Positions 35,136 to 44,337 of a DNA stretch of 64,000 nucleotides are shown in pieces; position 1 is the first letter of the stretch; each line of letters begins with the position of its first letter. Position numbers and translations under genes: made by a program. The DNA is from Thermodesulforhabdus norvegica. Lineage in GTDB: Bacteria > Desulfobacterota > Syntrophobacteria > Syntrophobacterales > Thermodesulforhabdaceae. The stretch covers positions 121,636 to 185,635 of the forward strand of contig NZ_FOUU01000003.1 in assembly GCF_900114975.1 (NCBI RefSeq). The letters run 5' to 3'. Under the pieces are notes generated by a model. That model had not been told where the DNA came from. It saw only the letters and a list, made by a program, of their open reading frames with translations, and made no database searches.

Positions 35136-35613
35136 GAGCCAAAGGGTATTGTTGTATGTTGGATTCCTCAGCGACTGGTAGATGCGTCCTCGGTCGAAAC
35201 GGAGGGCAAACGCAGGAAATATTCTGCAAATCATAGGATTTTTCAGAGTAGAATTTTATGGTGACTTAATGCCGCCATTATTAACGTGGTACTTGTGGGG
35301 TTCCGACCAACAGGATTCTAATCCTTCGTGGTTAACGAAATCCGGACCTAAATTATTTTTTGCATATCTAGGCGTTCTGCATGTCGATTTTTTGGACTTT
35401 GATGATAGTCTTGAGCCGCTGTGAGATTATATAATAAGAATTACAGTAATTCTGGGCATAAAATCTCAGTGACGGCAAATTTCTTTGATATGGCACGAAG
35501 TGTGCATTGCACAAAACTAAGGTAAGGCTTAAAATGATTGGCTAAAGTGGGGAGTTGGTGGTTTGTGAAAAAACATTCAATGATTGAATAATTTGCGGCG
35601 GAGTAAATGACTG
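35136..35613. other. Gap between rpmH promoter and polysaccharide island
   Basis: No gene is supported. A frame at 35182-35424 codes for a Trp- and Asp-rich peptide without a ribosome site and is probably chance or debris. Composition shifts to AT-rich from about 35400, so the left boundary of the island probably lies here. No tRNA, direct repeat or integrase is seen. Confidence 0.45.
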
Positions 35614-38514
35614 ATGAAATTAGAAAATGCTTGTCATTCTTCACCTAGCCTGTGGGGTATTATTGATAAGTTACATGGAGGGGTTAGTCTTGAAGAGTGT
35701 CGTCTGCTTAGTCGCTTGGCTTCTGAAGTGTTAGAAGGTTGCATCGTGGAGATAGGTTCCTATAGAGGAAAGTCCGCAATTGCCTTAGCATCAGGAGTCA
35801 GAAAAATTTCCACAATAAGCAAACCAATGATTTATTGTATCGATCCCCATGAAGAGTTTATAGGATACTATGGAGGGAAGTTTGGAAGCCAAGATAGAGG
35901 ATCTTTTTACCGTACGATGCTAATTACCAGAGCTTTCAGAGATGTAGCCCTGATTAACATGAGTAGCCACGATGTAGCACAGGCATGGCGACGGCCGATA
36001 GGTCTTCTTTTTATAGATGGGGATCACAGGTATGAAAGCGTTAAAAGGGATTTTCAATATTGGGAACCACATGTTCTTTTAGGTGGTTTAATCGTTTTTC
36101 ACGACGCCACTGATCCCAAATGTGGTCCATTTAGGCTGATTCGTGAGATAATGGAAAGTGGGCGTTTTCAGCACGTTGATACGGTGGGAAGGATATGCGT
36201 TCTTCGTAAAATCTATCATGACCCATGTTCTGCAAGCGTTCCTTTGCTTGGACCACGACGAATTTTGGTAGTCGTTGCGGGGTTTACCCTTAACGGCGGG
36301 CTACTTCGATTCGAACGGGTAGGTAGGGTCCTTAGGAAGTGGGGACATGAAATAGTTTTCGTGGATTTGACTGGCGACGTCAAACAAAAAAGGGAGTGGT
36401 CGCCATCATTTCCCGTTGTTTCTTTAGATCAAGCGCTACAACAACAGTGGGATTCTGTCATGGTTCCTGGTGCTGGCTTCCCCGAATGGGCTATTAGAAC
36501 CTTGCGTGTATTTCAAAAAAGAAATTTTGGGATCAGAGTGCAGCACATATTAAATGATCAATCGAGATTTGATCGTTTTAAAATTGTTAATCGATATTTC
36601 AAACCTGATATAGTTATTTTTAACAACGACCATTGGCCTCCCGGATCTTTCACTGACTTCACCGGTAGTAGGTTTTATACTCTTATCGGAGCTGTTGATA
36701 CAAATTCTTTTCGCCCTTCTACTTATAGATCACATCCACTAAAACCCGGAAGTTGGATCATTGGTGGTCTGGCATCCAAAAATCCTGAACCTCTTGTTGA
36801 GTCTCTACGATATTTACCACTTAATATGGTGCTGAAGCTTTATGGCAAGGATGTCCATGGGTTAGAAAAAAGATATGAGATCTTTATTCGTCAAGGGCGG
36901 CTCCAGCTATTAGGAGAGATTTTTGATGAAGACCTCTGTCGATTTTACCATAATGTCGATTGTGTAGTAATGACAGAGATGCATGCCGGCTGGTCTAATC
37001 TGGTAGCAGAGGCCATGGCCAGTGGAACCCCGGTGGTTTGCACTCCTCTTGGTACTGGTCCGATTGCCTATCATGAACGCACAGCTTTAATATTAAAAGA
37101 GCCAAACCCCAGAGAAATTGCTAAAAACGTTTTAAGATTACAGAGAGAGCCTGAATTGTGTAGACAGCTGGCCGAGTCAGCGCGGCAGGTCATTTGCTCC
37201 TATTCATGGGAAGAATACGCGCGTCAATTATTACGTTTAATTCACTATGATGGTCGGCATCACTATACATATGCTCCTTCATTTGGATTATACGGCAAAT
37301 GGCCACTTGAGCACCGTATTGCAGGTCTTGAATCTTTGCTTGATCAGGCACATGGTTCGACTATTATCGATATTGGAGCAGCGGAAGGTCTAATTGCCAG
37401 AGAATTCTTGAAAAGAGGTGCGAAAATAATACATGGCTTTGACCTTGATCCTGGAATGGTAATGACTGCTAAAGCTATTTGTGCAAGGTGGAATAATGCG
37501 ATCTTTAGACATGCCGACATATCTAATTGGGATGATTTTTATAATTCTAATGCAGATATACTACTAAAACACTATGATATTGTTATTTATCTAGGTGTTC
37601 ACCATCACTTACCACCTGAGAGTCGCAAGAATGTATTACTCAAGCTTTTAAATATGTCTAAAAAGTATTTTGCTATCCGCACTACACAGAAACTCTACAT
37701 GGAAGACTCTTTGGAAGACATGATACTAGCAGCTGGATTTCGTGAGATAAACAATGAGTCTAGCAGAGGAAGACGATCAGAAATGGGACTTCTAAAGATC
37801 TTTGAGAGGCAAAATGTGAGAGAACAACGTCATTCGCTGATTAGGCATTTTGTTTCCTATCCAAAATCAGGGCGTACATGGATACGTTACATACTATATC
37901 AGTTAGGTGTTGATAAAGAAATTGTGTTTCATCATGATGGATTTGAATTTAACGACCCAGCTTGTCCCCCACACAACTTTAGCATAGAAGATCGTATTAG
38001 GCGCTATGGTGATGTCGATAGACTTGTTTATTTAGAGCGAGATCCTAGGGATGTTATGGTGAGCTTGTATGCACAAGTGACCGGTCGTTTCAAGGACTTT
38101 TTTAATTACAAAGGATCGATCTCTGATTTCATCAGAGATCCTTATTTTGGTGCACATAATCTTCAGAAATTTAGGGTAATGTGGGATTATCTTATCAGAC
38201 GTTTTGGATTTCTTAAGATTACCTATGAAGAGTGCCATCGAAATATGGAATTGGTAATTGAGAAGCTGTTGAAGTATTATGGTTTCAGTGTGTCAAAAGA
38301 ATCAATCCGGAGAGCTGTTGAAAATGCTCGGTTCGATAAAATGAAGCAACTAGAGCAATCTCGGACTTTTCCTTATCCATGGTTAAGGCCAAGAAATGAT
38401 GCTCCAAAGGTGCGTAAAGGTAAGATAGGTTCATTTGTAGAAGAACTTAACAACGAAGATATTGAGTATCTGAACAAGATATTCTCTTGTTGTGCGAAAA
38501 ATAGTGTTAAATAA
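35614..38514 (+). CDS. Four-domain protein: methyltransferase, glycosyltransferase, methyltransferase, sulfotransferase
   Basis: 966 residues with four enzyme modules in order. Residues about 35-200 are a class I methyltransferase (VEIGSYRGKSA, FIDGDHRYESV) of the Methyltransf_24 type. Residues about 215-545 are a GT-B glycosyltransferase, group 1, with EMHAGWSNLVAEAMASGTP near residue 456. Residues about 570-700 are a second SAM methyltransferase (DIGAAEGLIAREF near 586). Residues about 740-966 are a PAPS sulfotransferase, with the phosphosulfate loop YPKSGRTW at 749 and LERDPRDVMVSLY near 807. No signal peptide is seen. It probably builds and decorates a surface glycan. The gene is AT-rich compared with the window, suggesting transfer. 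Confidence 0.85.
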   Translation: MKLENACHSSPSLWGIIDKLHGGVSLEECRLLSRLASEVLEGCIVEIGSYRGKSAIALASGVRKISTISKPMIYCIDPHEEFIGYYGGKFGSQDRGSFYRTMLITRAFRDVALINMSSHDVAQAWRRPIGLLFIDGDHRYESVKRDFQYWEPHVLLGGLIVFHDATDPKCGPFRLIREIMESGRFQHVDTVGRICVLRKIYHDPCSASVPLLGPRRILVVVAGFTLNGGLLRFERVGRVLRKWGHEIVFVDLTGDVKQKREWSPSFPVVSLDQALQQQWDSVMVPGAGFPEWAIRTLRVFQKRNFGIRVQHILNDQSRFDRFKIVNRYFKPDIVIFNNDHWPPGSFTDFTGSRFYTLIGAVDTNSFRPSTYRSHPLKPGSWIIGGLASKNPEPLVESLRYLPLNMVLKLYGKDVHGLEKRYEIFIRQGRLQLLGEIFDEDLCRFYHNVDCVVMTEMHAGWSNLVAEAMASGTPVVCTPLGTGPIAYHERTALILKEPNPREIAKNVLRLQREPELCRQLAESARQVICSYSWEEYARQLLRLIHYDGRHHYTYAPSFGLYGKWPLEHRIAGLESLLDQAHGSTIIDIGAAEGLIAREFLKRGAKIIHGFDLDPGMVMTAKAICARWNNAIFRHADISNWDDFYNSNADILLKHYDIVIYLGVHHHLPPESRKNVLLKLLNMSKKYFAIRTTQKLYMEDSLEDMILAAGFREINNESSRGRRSEMGLLKIFERQNVREQRHSLIRHFVSYPKSGRTWIRYILYQLGVDKEIVFHHDGFEFNDPACPPHNFSIEDRIRRYGDVDRLVYLERDPRDVMVSLYAQVTGRFKDFFNYKGSISDFIRDPYFGAHNLQKFRVMWDYLIRRFGFLKITYEECHRNMELVIEKLLKYYGFSVSKESIRRAVENARFDKMKQLEQSRTFPYPWLRPRNDAPKVRKGKIGSFVEELNNEDIEYLNKIFSCCAKNSVK

Positions 38515-39016
38515 GGATCTAGTGTTGATAAATATTAGTATGGTTGATAATGTAATATTTCATTGTATGAGTATTATGTTAATTAGGTCATAACGTGAGT
38601 AAGGAATAATAAGCAGTATCACATATGGTACCATTGAGTATGGTTAAAATGTGAATGTCTGCTGATATGAATGTAGCTATTTGTACATTGGTGAAATAAT
38701 GTGAAGACGAACCTTCTGATATGAATCTAGTGGTAAAAGATAGGTGATTTTATAGATATAACTTCATATATTAGGTAAAATTATATGTTGTAAAGTTGAT
38801 ACGAGTGGTTGTTATAGTGTCAATAAGAGTGTAATATTGAAAAGGCTATTTTGTATTAGTATTTGTTTATAAATATCACATTAAAAGGTAATGTTCTTGT
38901 GGCATAAGGTAGTTAATTGAACAATTTGTAATTGATCTGTGAATTAATGATATAGTAAACAATAGTATGCAGGGTAATAACAAGATAAAACTAGTAAAAT
39001 GTATGAGGGTATTTAG
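38515..39016. other. AT-rich 500-base intergenic stretch in the island
   Basis: Very AT-rich, with no open frame of note and no recognised RNA. The next gene starts at 39017 after GAGGGT. It may hold a promoter or be decayed coding sequence; I see no clear hexamers above chance. Confidence 0.45.
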
Positions 39017-39958
39017 ATGCTAAGAGTAGCTGATAGTAGTAACAGACGTGTGTACCCACCATCATGCGAATATGATGGTTATGATGGTAAAGTGGCGATT
39101 GTCGTGCTAGGTATGCATCGGAGTGGCACTTCTGCTATGGCAGGGGTACTTCATCATCTTGGTGTAAATATGGGTAAGCTGTTGTTGGAAGCTAATAAAT
39201 ACAACAAAAAGGGCTACTATGAAAATAAGAATATAGTTGATTTTAACAGGTCAAAGCTTCTACCAAAGTTGAATATGACATGTACTGATCTGAATTTACC
39301 ATCAAGCGACTCTATAGAAGCATTGACTGCTGATAAAAATATGATATCTGCTGCTATGGATGTTATAAGACAGGATTATGAGCATAGTGTAGTATTTGGT
39401 ATGAAGGACCCGAGGTTGTGTTTGTTGTTTCCCTTTTGGGATAAGGTTTTGTGTGAGATGGGATGTGCTGTTAAGGTGATAATCATGTACAGAAATCCTC
39501 TTGAGGTGGCATTATCACTCTTGAATAGAGATAAGATACCCGTTGTGTACGGAGTGGTACTATGGGCTAGGTATATGCTGTCTGCCGAGTATTTTACGAG
39601 ATCCACGTCGAGGTTATTCGTCAATTATGATGACGTGATTAAGCGTACTAAGTATGCTATTGGAAAAATACAGCGATATCTGAGGCCAAATGTTGAGCTT
39701 AACATGCGAAATGTTAGCTTAGTGGAAAGTTTTGTTGACTATAAGCTCAAGCACTTCCGGGTTGACAATATCAGCAAGGCATATGGTGGCTATCAATGGT
39801 TAAAAGTTCTCAACGGCATAATACTGAGCTTAACAAAAGCTAGTACAAACTGCAGTATAAAAACCTTAGAGATAATAGATGCAGTGAGAGGGCAGTATGA
39901 GAAACATAAACCTGTATTAGACAGAGCTTTCCCCAGTATGGCATCGTTGATATTGTGA
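39017..39958 (+). CDS. Sulfotransferase family protein
   Basis: 313 residues of the PAPS-dependent sulfotransferase fold. The 5'-phosphosulfate loop is GMHRSGTSAMAG near residue 36, and the 3'-phosphate segment is YRNPLEVALSLLNRD near residue 155. This subtype occurs in bacterial polysaccharide clusters. No signal peptide is seen. It lies downstream of the four-domain fusion that also ends in a sulfotransferase, so the island probably makes a sulfated surface polymer. AT-rich codon use. Confidence 0.8.
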   Translation: MLRVADSSNRRVYPPSCEYDGYDGKVAIVVLGMHRSGTSAMAGVLHHLGVNMGKLLLEANKYNKKGYYENKNIVDFNRSKLLPKLNMTCTDLNLPSSDSIEALTADKNMISAAMDVIRQDYEHSVVFGMKDPRLCLLFPFWDKVLCEMGCAVKVIIMYRNPLEVALSLLNRDKIPVVYGVVLWARYMLSAEYFTRSTSRLFVNYDDVIKRTKYAIGKIQRYLRPNVELNMRNVSLVESFVDYKLKHFRVDNISKAYGGYQWLKVLNGIILSLTKASTNCSIKTLEIIDAVRGQYEKHKPVLDRAFPSMASLIL

Positions 39959-40126
39959 AGATCAGTATGTTGTTTTCATAATGCGTTTTTAGTTGCATGA
40001 AAATTTGCATATGTGTGTAGTGGTTAGGCTGATATTAAGCAAGAATAGTGCCTGATTATTAATAAATCAGAATCATATATTAAAATGTTATGCGAAGTAT
40101 CTAGCTGATATAGTAAAGGTGAGTCT

Positions 40127-41188
40127 ATGACAAGAGTTATGTCTGTAGAAAATGTCGGGCTACGCAAAAACTTAGTAAAGGCAGTATGTATTCTAGATGG
40201 CGATGAACGTACTGCATGTCCTGTTCTGAGGATTATAACTCCTGTAAGGAAGTTTAGGAGTAGATTTAAAAGATTAGCTTGTTTTAAAATAGGAGATAAC
40301 ATTGATGTGATTCTCAATCATGTGGAACCACCTGATATATTAATTGTGCAAAGAAATGCGGCAGTGTACTGGAAGATCTTACGCCAGCTAAGAAATTACG
40401 GTACTAAATTGATATATGAGATTGATGATTTGCTGATCAACGTTCCAGAATTCCATCCTGATTATGCAACTTATACGTTACTAAAGCCATTTATCGTAGC
40501 AGCAATAAAAGATGCTGATGCTGTAACTGTATCTACTGACCGCCTTAAACACGAGTTATCGATATACAATCATAACATTTATGTGCTTCCTAATTACATA
40601 GATGTAGATTTATGGCAAGTTCGACATAATCTCAGCAAAAAGAAGAAAGATGTATGCGTGATTGGTTTTGGTGGTACGCCAACCCATGAAGCAGATATCC
40701 AGGTTATTATCCCGGCGATCAAGAGACTTATACGCAAATATGGAAACAAAATATTATTTCACTTTGTAGGTTGTATACCAGAAGACTTGCGCACTTGGCC
40801 TCAGGTTGAGTACTATACTTTTGTGCGGAATTATTATGGGTATGTAAGATGGCTGAAAAGAGCTAGTTGGGATATTGCTGTTGTACCTCTGCGCACATGT
40901 AAATTCAACATGTGCAAAAGCAATATAAAGTTTCTTGAGTATTCAGTATGTAGGGTCCCAAGCATCTATTCACGTATTGATCCGTATGCCAATAGTATAG
41001 TAGAATTCGAGACGGGAATTCTTTGTGAAGAATCCTATGAAGTATGGTATGACGCCATAGATGAGTTGATAAATAATGTGAGTCTAAGAGAAAAAATATC
41101 AAAAAATGCGTATGAATATGTCATGGATAAATACCTATTAGAAAAACATGTAAAAAAGTGGGAAGAAGTATATTTTGATGTTATTTAG
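40127..41188 (+). CDS. GT-B family glycosyltransferase
   Basis: 353 residues resembling group 1 (GT4-like) glycosyltransferases: an N-terminal Rossmann half with LIYEIDDLLINVPEF (a motif of this subgroup), VTVSTDRLKHEL and VLPNYIDVDLW, and a C-terminal half starting GFGGTPTHEAD and ending with a KFLEYSVCRVPSIYS segment equivalent to the nucleotide-sugar site. Substrate unknown. ATG 40127 has AAGGTGAG upstream. AT-rich, in the island. Confidence 0.8.
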   Translation: MTRVMSVENVGLRKNLVKAVCILDGDERTACPVLRIITPVRKFRSRFKRLACFKIGDNIDVILNHVEPPDILIVQRNAAVYWKILRQLRNYGTKLIYEIDDLLINVPEFHPDYATYTLLKPFIVAAIKDADAVTVSTDRLKHELSIYNHNIYVLPNYIDVDLWQVRHNLSKKKKDVCVIGFGGTPTHEADIQVIIPAIKRLIRKYGNKILFHFVGCIPEDLRTWPQVEYYTFVRNYYGYVRWLKRASWDIAVVPLRTCKFNMCKSNIKFLEYSVCRVPSIYSRIDPYANSIVEFETGILCEESYEVWYDAIDELINNVSLREKISKNAYEYVMDKYLLEKHVKKWEEVYFDVI

Positions 41189-41300
41189 CATTGTGAAATA
41201 TTGTAATTGTGTATGTGAAATATGTGTCCGTACTGATGGTTATATTGCATGTAAGTATATGTGTAATATATCAAAGTACTAATATAAAAAGTAAGTAAGT

Positions 41301-43244
41301 GTGATAAATACTAAACTATATTCAAAACAAATAACTAACAATGACCAAAAGTTGATTGTGCTTGTGACTATAATTATTCCTGTTTACGGTAATCTTAATC
41401 TTACAAAAAAATGTGTTAGTTCAATACTAAAAATAAAGTCTAAAATTCCTTTCGAATTAATAATAATTGACGATGCATCCCAGGATGCTACTCCTGATTA
41501 TCTCAGATATATTTCCCGACAATATCCTTTTGTAAGAACGCTGAGGAACGAAAAAAATTCCGGTTTTGCTGTTGCATGCAACAGAGGGGCTGCAATATCG
41601 AGGGGGAAATACCTGCTTTTTCTGAATAACGATACGGTTCCTCTTCCGGGCTGGCTGGATGCTCTTGTCGAGGTTGCGGAAAGGGATGAAAGGATTGCGG
41701 TTGTTGGAGCAAAGTTACTTTACCCGAACGGGACAATTCAGCATGCCGGGGTTTTGTTCAGAAATTTTCCTTTCCCGCTGAATCCGTTTCACGTTTACGC
41801 TGGAAAGCCCTCCGATTTCCCTGAAGCAAATGTTGAGCGAGATTACGATGTCGTGACCGCGGCATGTATGCTCGTCAGGAGAGATGTTTTTGAAAAGATG
41901 GGAGGGTTTGATGAGCGTTTTGTAAACGGCTATGAAGATGTGGATTTTTGTTTGAGGGTCAGAGAGGCAGGGTATCGAGTGGTTTACACGCCGAAAAGTG
42001 TAGTTTATCACCTGGAAAGTGCCACGCCGGGCCGCTTCGACCATTCAATTCCCAATATTCGTCTTCTCCATAATCGCTGGATGGGGAAAGTAAACTATGT
42101 TCTTAAAAAGGAACCCAGAGTCACCGTCGTTATTGTAAATTACAACGGCTGGGGTGACACATTAGAAGCCCTTTCTTCCGTCTTCATGAAAGAGCGTTAT
42201 GAGCGTTTTAATGTGGTGGTCGTGGATAATGCGTCAAAGATTGACCTTTCTAACGAAATAAAAGCCTTTTGTGATGATGTCGGGCGGTCTTATTATAGAG
42301 TTACCGAAAATGTACCATCCCATGCAGAGTTCAAAGGAGAAGTCTTTTTCAAACGGCTTGGTGTCAATAAGGGCTTCGGAGGAGGGTGCAATGAGGGAAT
42401 AAAAATGGCGCTGGCCTGGGGTGCCGACTACGTCTGGCTTCTCAATAACGACACCATAATTGGCGACCTTGCCATGTATTACCTTGTCTCCCTTGCAGAA
42501 TATTTTCAGAACGTTGCCATCGTGGGATCTCAACTCCGTTGCTATCCCGATGTGGAAAAGGTCCAATTTGACGGGAGCAGTGTTTCTTATAGAGGTATTT
42601 CGGAAGCTAAAGATGTGGAAAAGATATTGAATGTTTCTTTCGTGTCTGGCGCCAGTATGCTTATTAAAAGCGACTTCTTAAGATCCTACGGACTTCTCAG
42701 GGAAGATTACTTTCTTTACTTTGAAGATAACGAGATATGCCTGAGAGCGCGTCGTTGCGGATTTGAAATACTCTATAATCCTTTGTCTGTTGTTTACCAC
42801 AAAGGGGGAAGTTCTATTGGAGACTTCATGGAATCGCCTATAAGTAACTACTATGGTATCAGAAACTCTCTATTCTTTTACGAGGAGTTTTACAAAAATC
42901 ATGTTTGGGACTGTGTGGACTATATTCAGCGGTCTGTGCTACCCAAGCTGGTATCAAAAGGAGACGTTCTCGGCCTGGAAGCGGCCCTGGAGGCCATAAA
43001 GGACTTTTTGCAAAACAGAAAAGGTCCCAGAGAAAGCGTGACCGACGGCGAAGAGGGTTTTCGTGAATCCTTGAGCGGTAATCAACCGCATTATGCAAAC
43101 CTGCTGAACTCTCTGCTGCGGCTTCAGGCCGCTCTTTTGAGGGATCCCGGCCGGCAGGGGATTATCAGGGCTTATTTTGATACCGTAAGGACCTTAATAA
43201 GCCTTCGGATTGAAGGCAGAAGGTCGGATAGGGTTGGGGAATGA
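41301..43244 (+). CDS. Glycosyltransferase with two GT2 (GT-A) domains
   Basis: 647 residues. The first GT2 domain (about 18-260) has VTIIIPVYGNLNL, IIIDDASQDAT and LFLNNDTVPLPGW; the second (about 270-560) has VTVVIVNYNGWGD, VVVDNASK and WLLNNDTIIGD. Tandem GT2 proteins make rhamnan or O-antigen type chains. GTG 41301 has no strong ribosome site. The first 180 or so bases are AT-rich like the island, after which composition becomes like the rest of the chromosome, suggesting a recombination junction inside the gene. Its stop is one base from the convergent apbE stop. Confidence 0.82.
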   Translation: MINTKLYSKQITNNDQKLIVLVTIIIPVYGNLNLTKKCVSSILKIKSKIPFELIIIDDASQDATPDYLRYISRQYPFVRTLRNEKNSGFAVACNRGAAISRGKYLLFLNNDTVPLPGWLDALVEVAERDERIAVVGAKLLYPNGTIQHAGVLFRNFPFPLNPFHVYAGKPSDFPEANVERDYDVVTAACMLVRRDVFEKMGGFDERFVNGYEDVDFCLRVREAGYRVVYTPKSVVYHLESATPGRFDHSIPNIRLLHNRWMGKVNYVLKKEPRVTVVIVNYNGWGDTLEALSSVFMKERYERFNVVVVDNASKIDLSNEIKAFCDDVGRSYYRVTENVPSHAEFKGEVFFKRLGVNKGFGGGCNEGIKMALAWGADYVWLLNNDTIIGDLAMYYLVSLAEYFQNVAIVGSQLRCYPDVEKVQFDGSSVSYRGISEAKDVEKILNVSFVSGASMLIKSDFLRSYGLLREDYFLYFEDNEICLRARRCGFEILYNPLSVVYHKGGSSIGDFMESPISNYYGIRNSLFFYEEFYKNHVWDCVDYIQRSVLPKLVSKGDVLGLEAALEAIKDFLQNRKGPRESVTDGEEGFRESLSGNQPHYANLLNSLLRLQAALLRDPGRQGIIRAYFDTVRTLISLRIEGRRSDRVGE

Positions 43245-43245
43245 G

Positions 43246-44337
43246 CTACTGCCGTTTGGGATCCGAAAAGGCCCTCCACACTGTGTAGTCAAGGAAACCC
43301 GGGGTGCAGGTGTAGAGCAGTTCGGAGGGATTTTTTTTGTCCTGTGTTATTATGAGAGCCTCCACCGATGGTAACGATTCAAGAAGGGACATTCCTTTTT
43401 CTGCGCCTTCAACCATGACGGCAGTGGCCAGTGCGTCTATAAAGGCCGCCGGTTTTCCGACGACGGATACACTTGCAGTCTCCCGAACGGTAAAACCGGT
43501 ACGCGGGTCGATTATATGGGTGTACCGTATCCCGTTTTTTATCACATACCGTTCATAGTCTCCCGATGTGACCACTCCGAGGTCCCTGAGTTCGAGCACG
43601 GCGATGAGTTTACGGGGGTCTCTGGGATGCTGAATTCCGATACGCCAGGGCTTACCCTGAGGAGCAGTGCCCAGGGCGTATATATCCCCGCCGGCGTTTA
43701 CAAGTGCTCCATTAACGCCCTGACTTTTCAGGAATTCAACAGCTCTGTCTACTATGTAACCCTTTGCGATGCCTCCGAGGTCAATGGAAACGCCTTCTTT
43801 GGTAAACATTACCGTTTGCTTCTGGGGGTTCAGTAAAATGTATTGCCATCCCACCTTTTGGAGTGTCTTCTGGACTAGCGAAGGGTCTGGAATTGTGAAC
43901 CCCGATCGTTTGTATACAGGCCAGAGTTTGATAAGGGGACCTACGGTTATGTCAAAAGCGCCATCTGAGATTTTACTGACCTTCAGGGCGAGAGAAATGA
44001 CGTCAAAAAGTTCCTTACTCACCCTGACGGGCCTCTTTGCCCCTTCACGGTTAAGCAGGGAAACCTCGCTGTCTTCTCTGTGGGCGTCCATTCTGTTTAC
44101 CATCTCTTTCATTATCGAAAAGGTCCGATCGATGAGGCCTGAGGCGGTTTTTGAGTCGGAATGAACGATCTGGATACTCACAACGGTTCCCATAAGGAGC
44201 TCATCTCTTCGGAAGATGTCTTCACTTCGGGCGTAGATGCTGTCGGGATTGGGTGATAGAAGAAAGAGCGCAAAGAAAGCGAAAATCCCGGTCAGCATTG
44301 GTGATATCAGCGAAAAAAAAGCTAAATGCCGCTTCAC
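43246..44337 (-). CDS. apbE: FAD:protein FMN transferase (ApbE)
   Basis: Transfers FMN from FAD to Thr/Ser residues of target flavoproteins such as RnfG/NqrC. Motifs are RMDAHREDSEVSLLN, GAFDITVGPLIKLWP, SIDLGGIAKGYIVD, NAGGDIYALG and THIIDPRTG. Start is placed at GTG 44337, in a 4-base overlap with the upstream stop, because GGGAGA sits 6 bases before it; the ATG at 44373 has no such site. After the start a hydrophobic signal segment (ISPMLTGIFAFFALFLLS) suggests export. The flavoprotein it modifies is not in the window. Confidence 0.92.
   Translation of the reverse strand: MKRHLAFFSLISPMLTGIFAFFALFLLSPNPDSIYARSEDIFRRDELLMGTVVSIQIVHSDSKTASGLIDRTFSIMKEMVNRMDAHREDSEVSLLNREGAKRPVRVSKELFDVISLALKVSKISDGAFDITVGPLIKLWPVYKRSGFTIPDPSLVQKTLQKVGWQYILLNPQKQTVMFTKEGVSIDLGGIAKGYIVDRAVEFLKSQGVNGALVNAGGDIYALGTAPQGKPWRIGIQHPRDPRKLIAVLELRDLGVVTSGDYERYVIKNGIRYTHIIDPRTGFTVRETASVSVVGKPAAFIDALATAVMVEGAEKGMSLLESLPSVEALIITQDKKNPSELLYTCTPGFLDYTVWRAFSDPKRQ

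Noticed and set aside
35182-35424. 80-codon plus-strand frame near rpmH
   Set aside because: No ribosome site or family signal, and it overlaps the region upstream of the rpmH promoter.
35136-35613. tRNA or integrase site at the left edge of the island
   Set aside because: No cloverleaf-capable sequence or direct repeat with the right edge could be found by eye.
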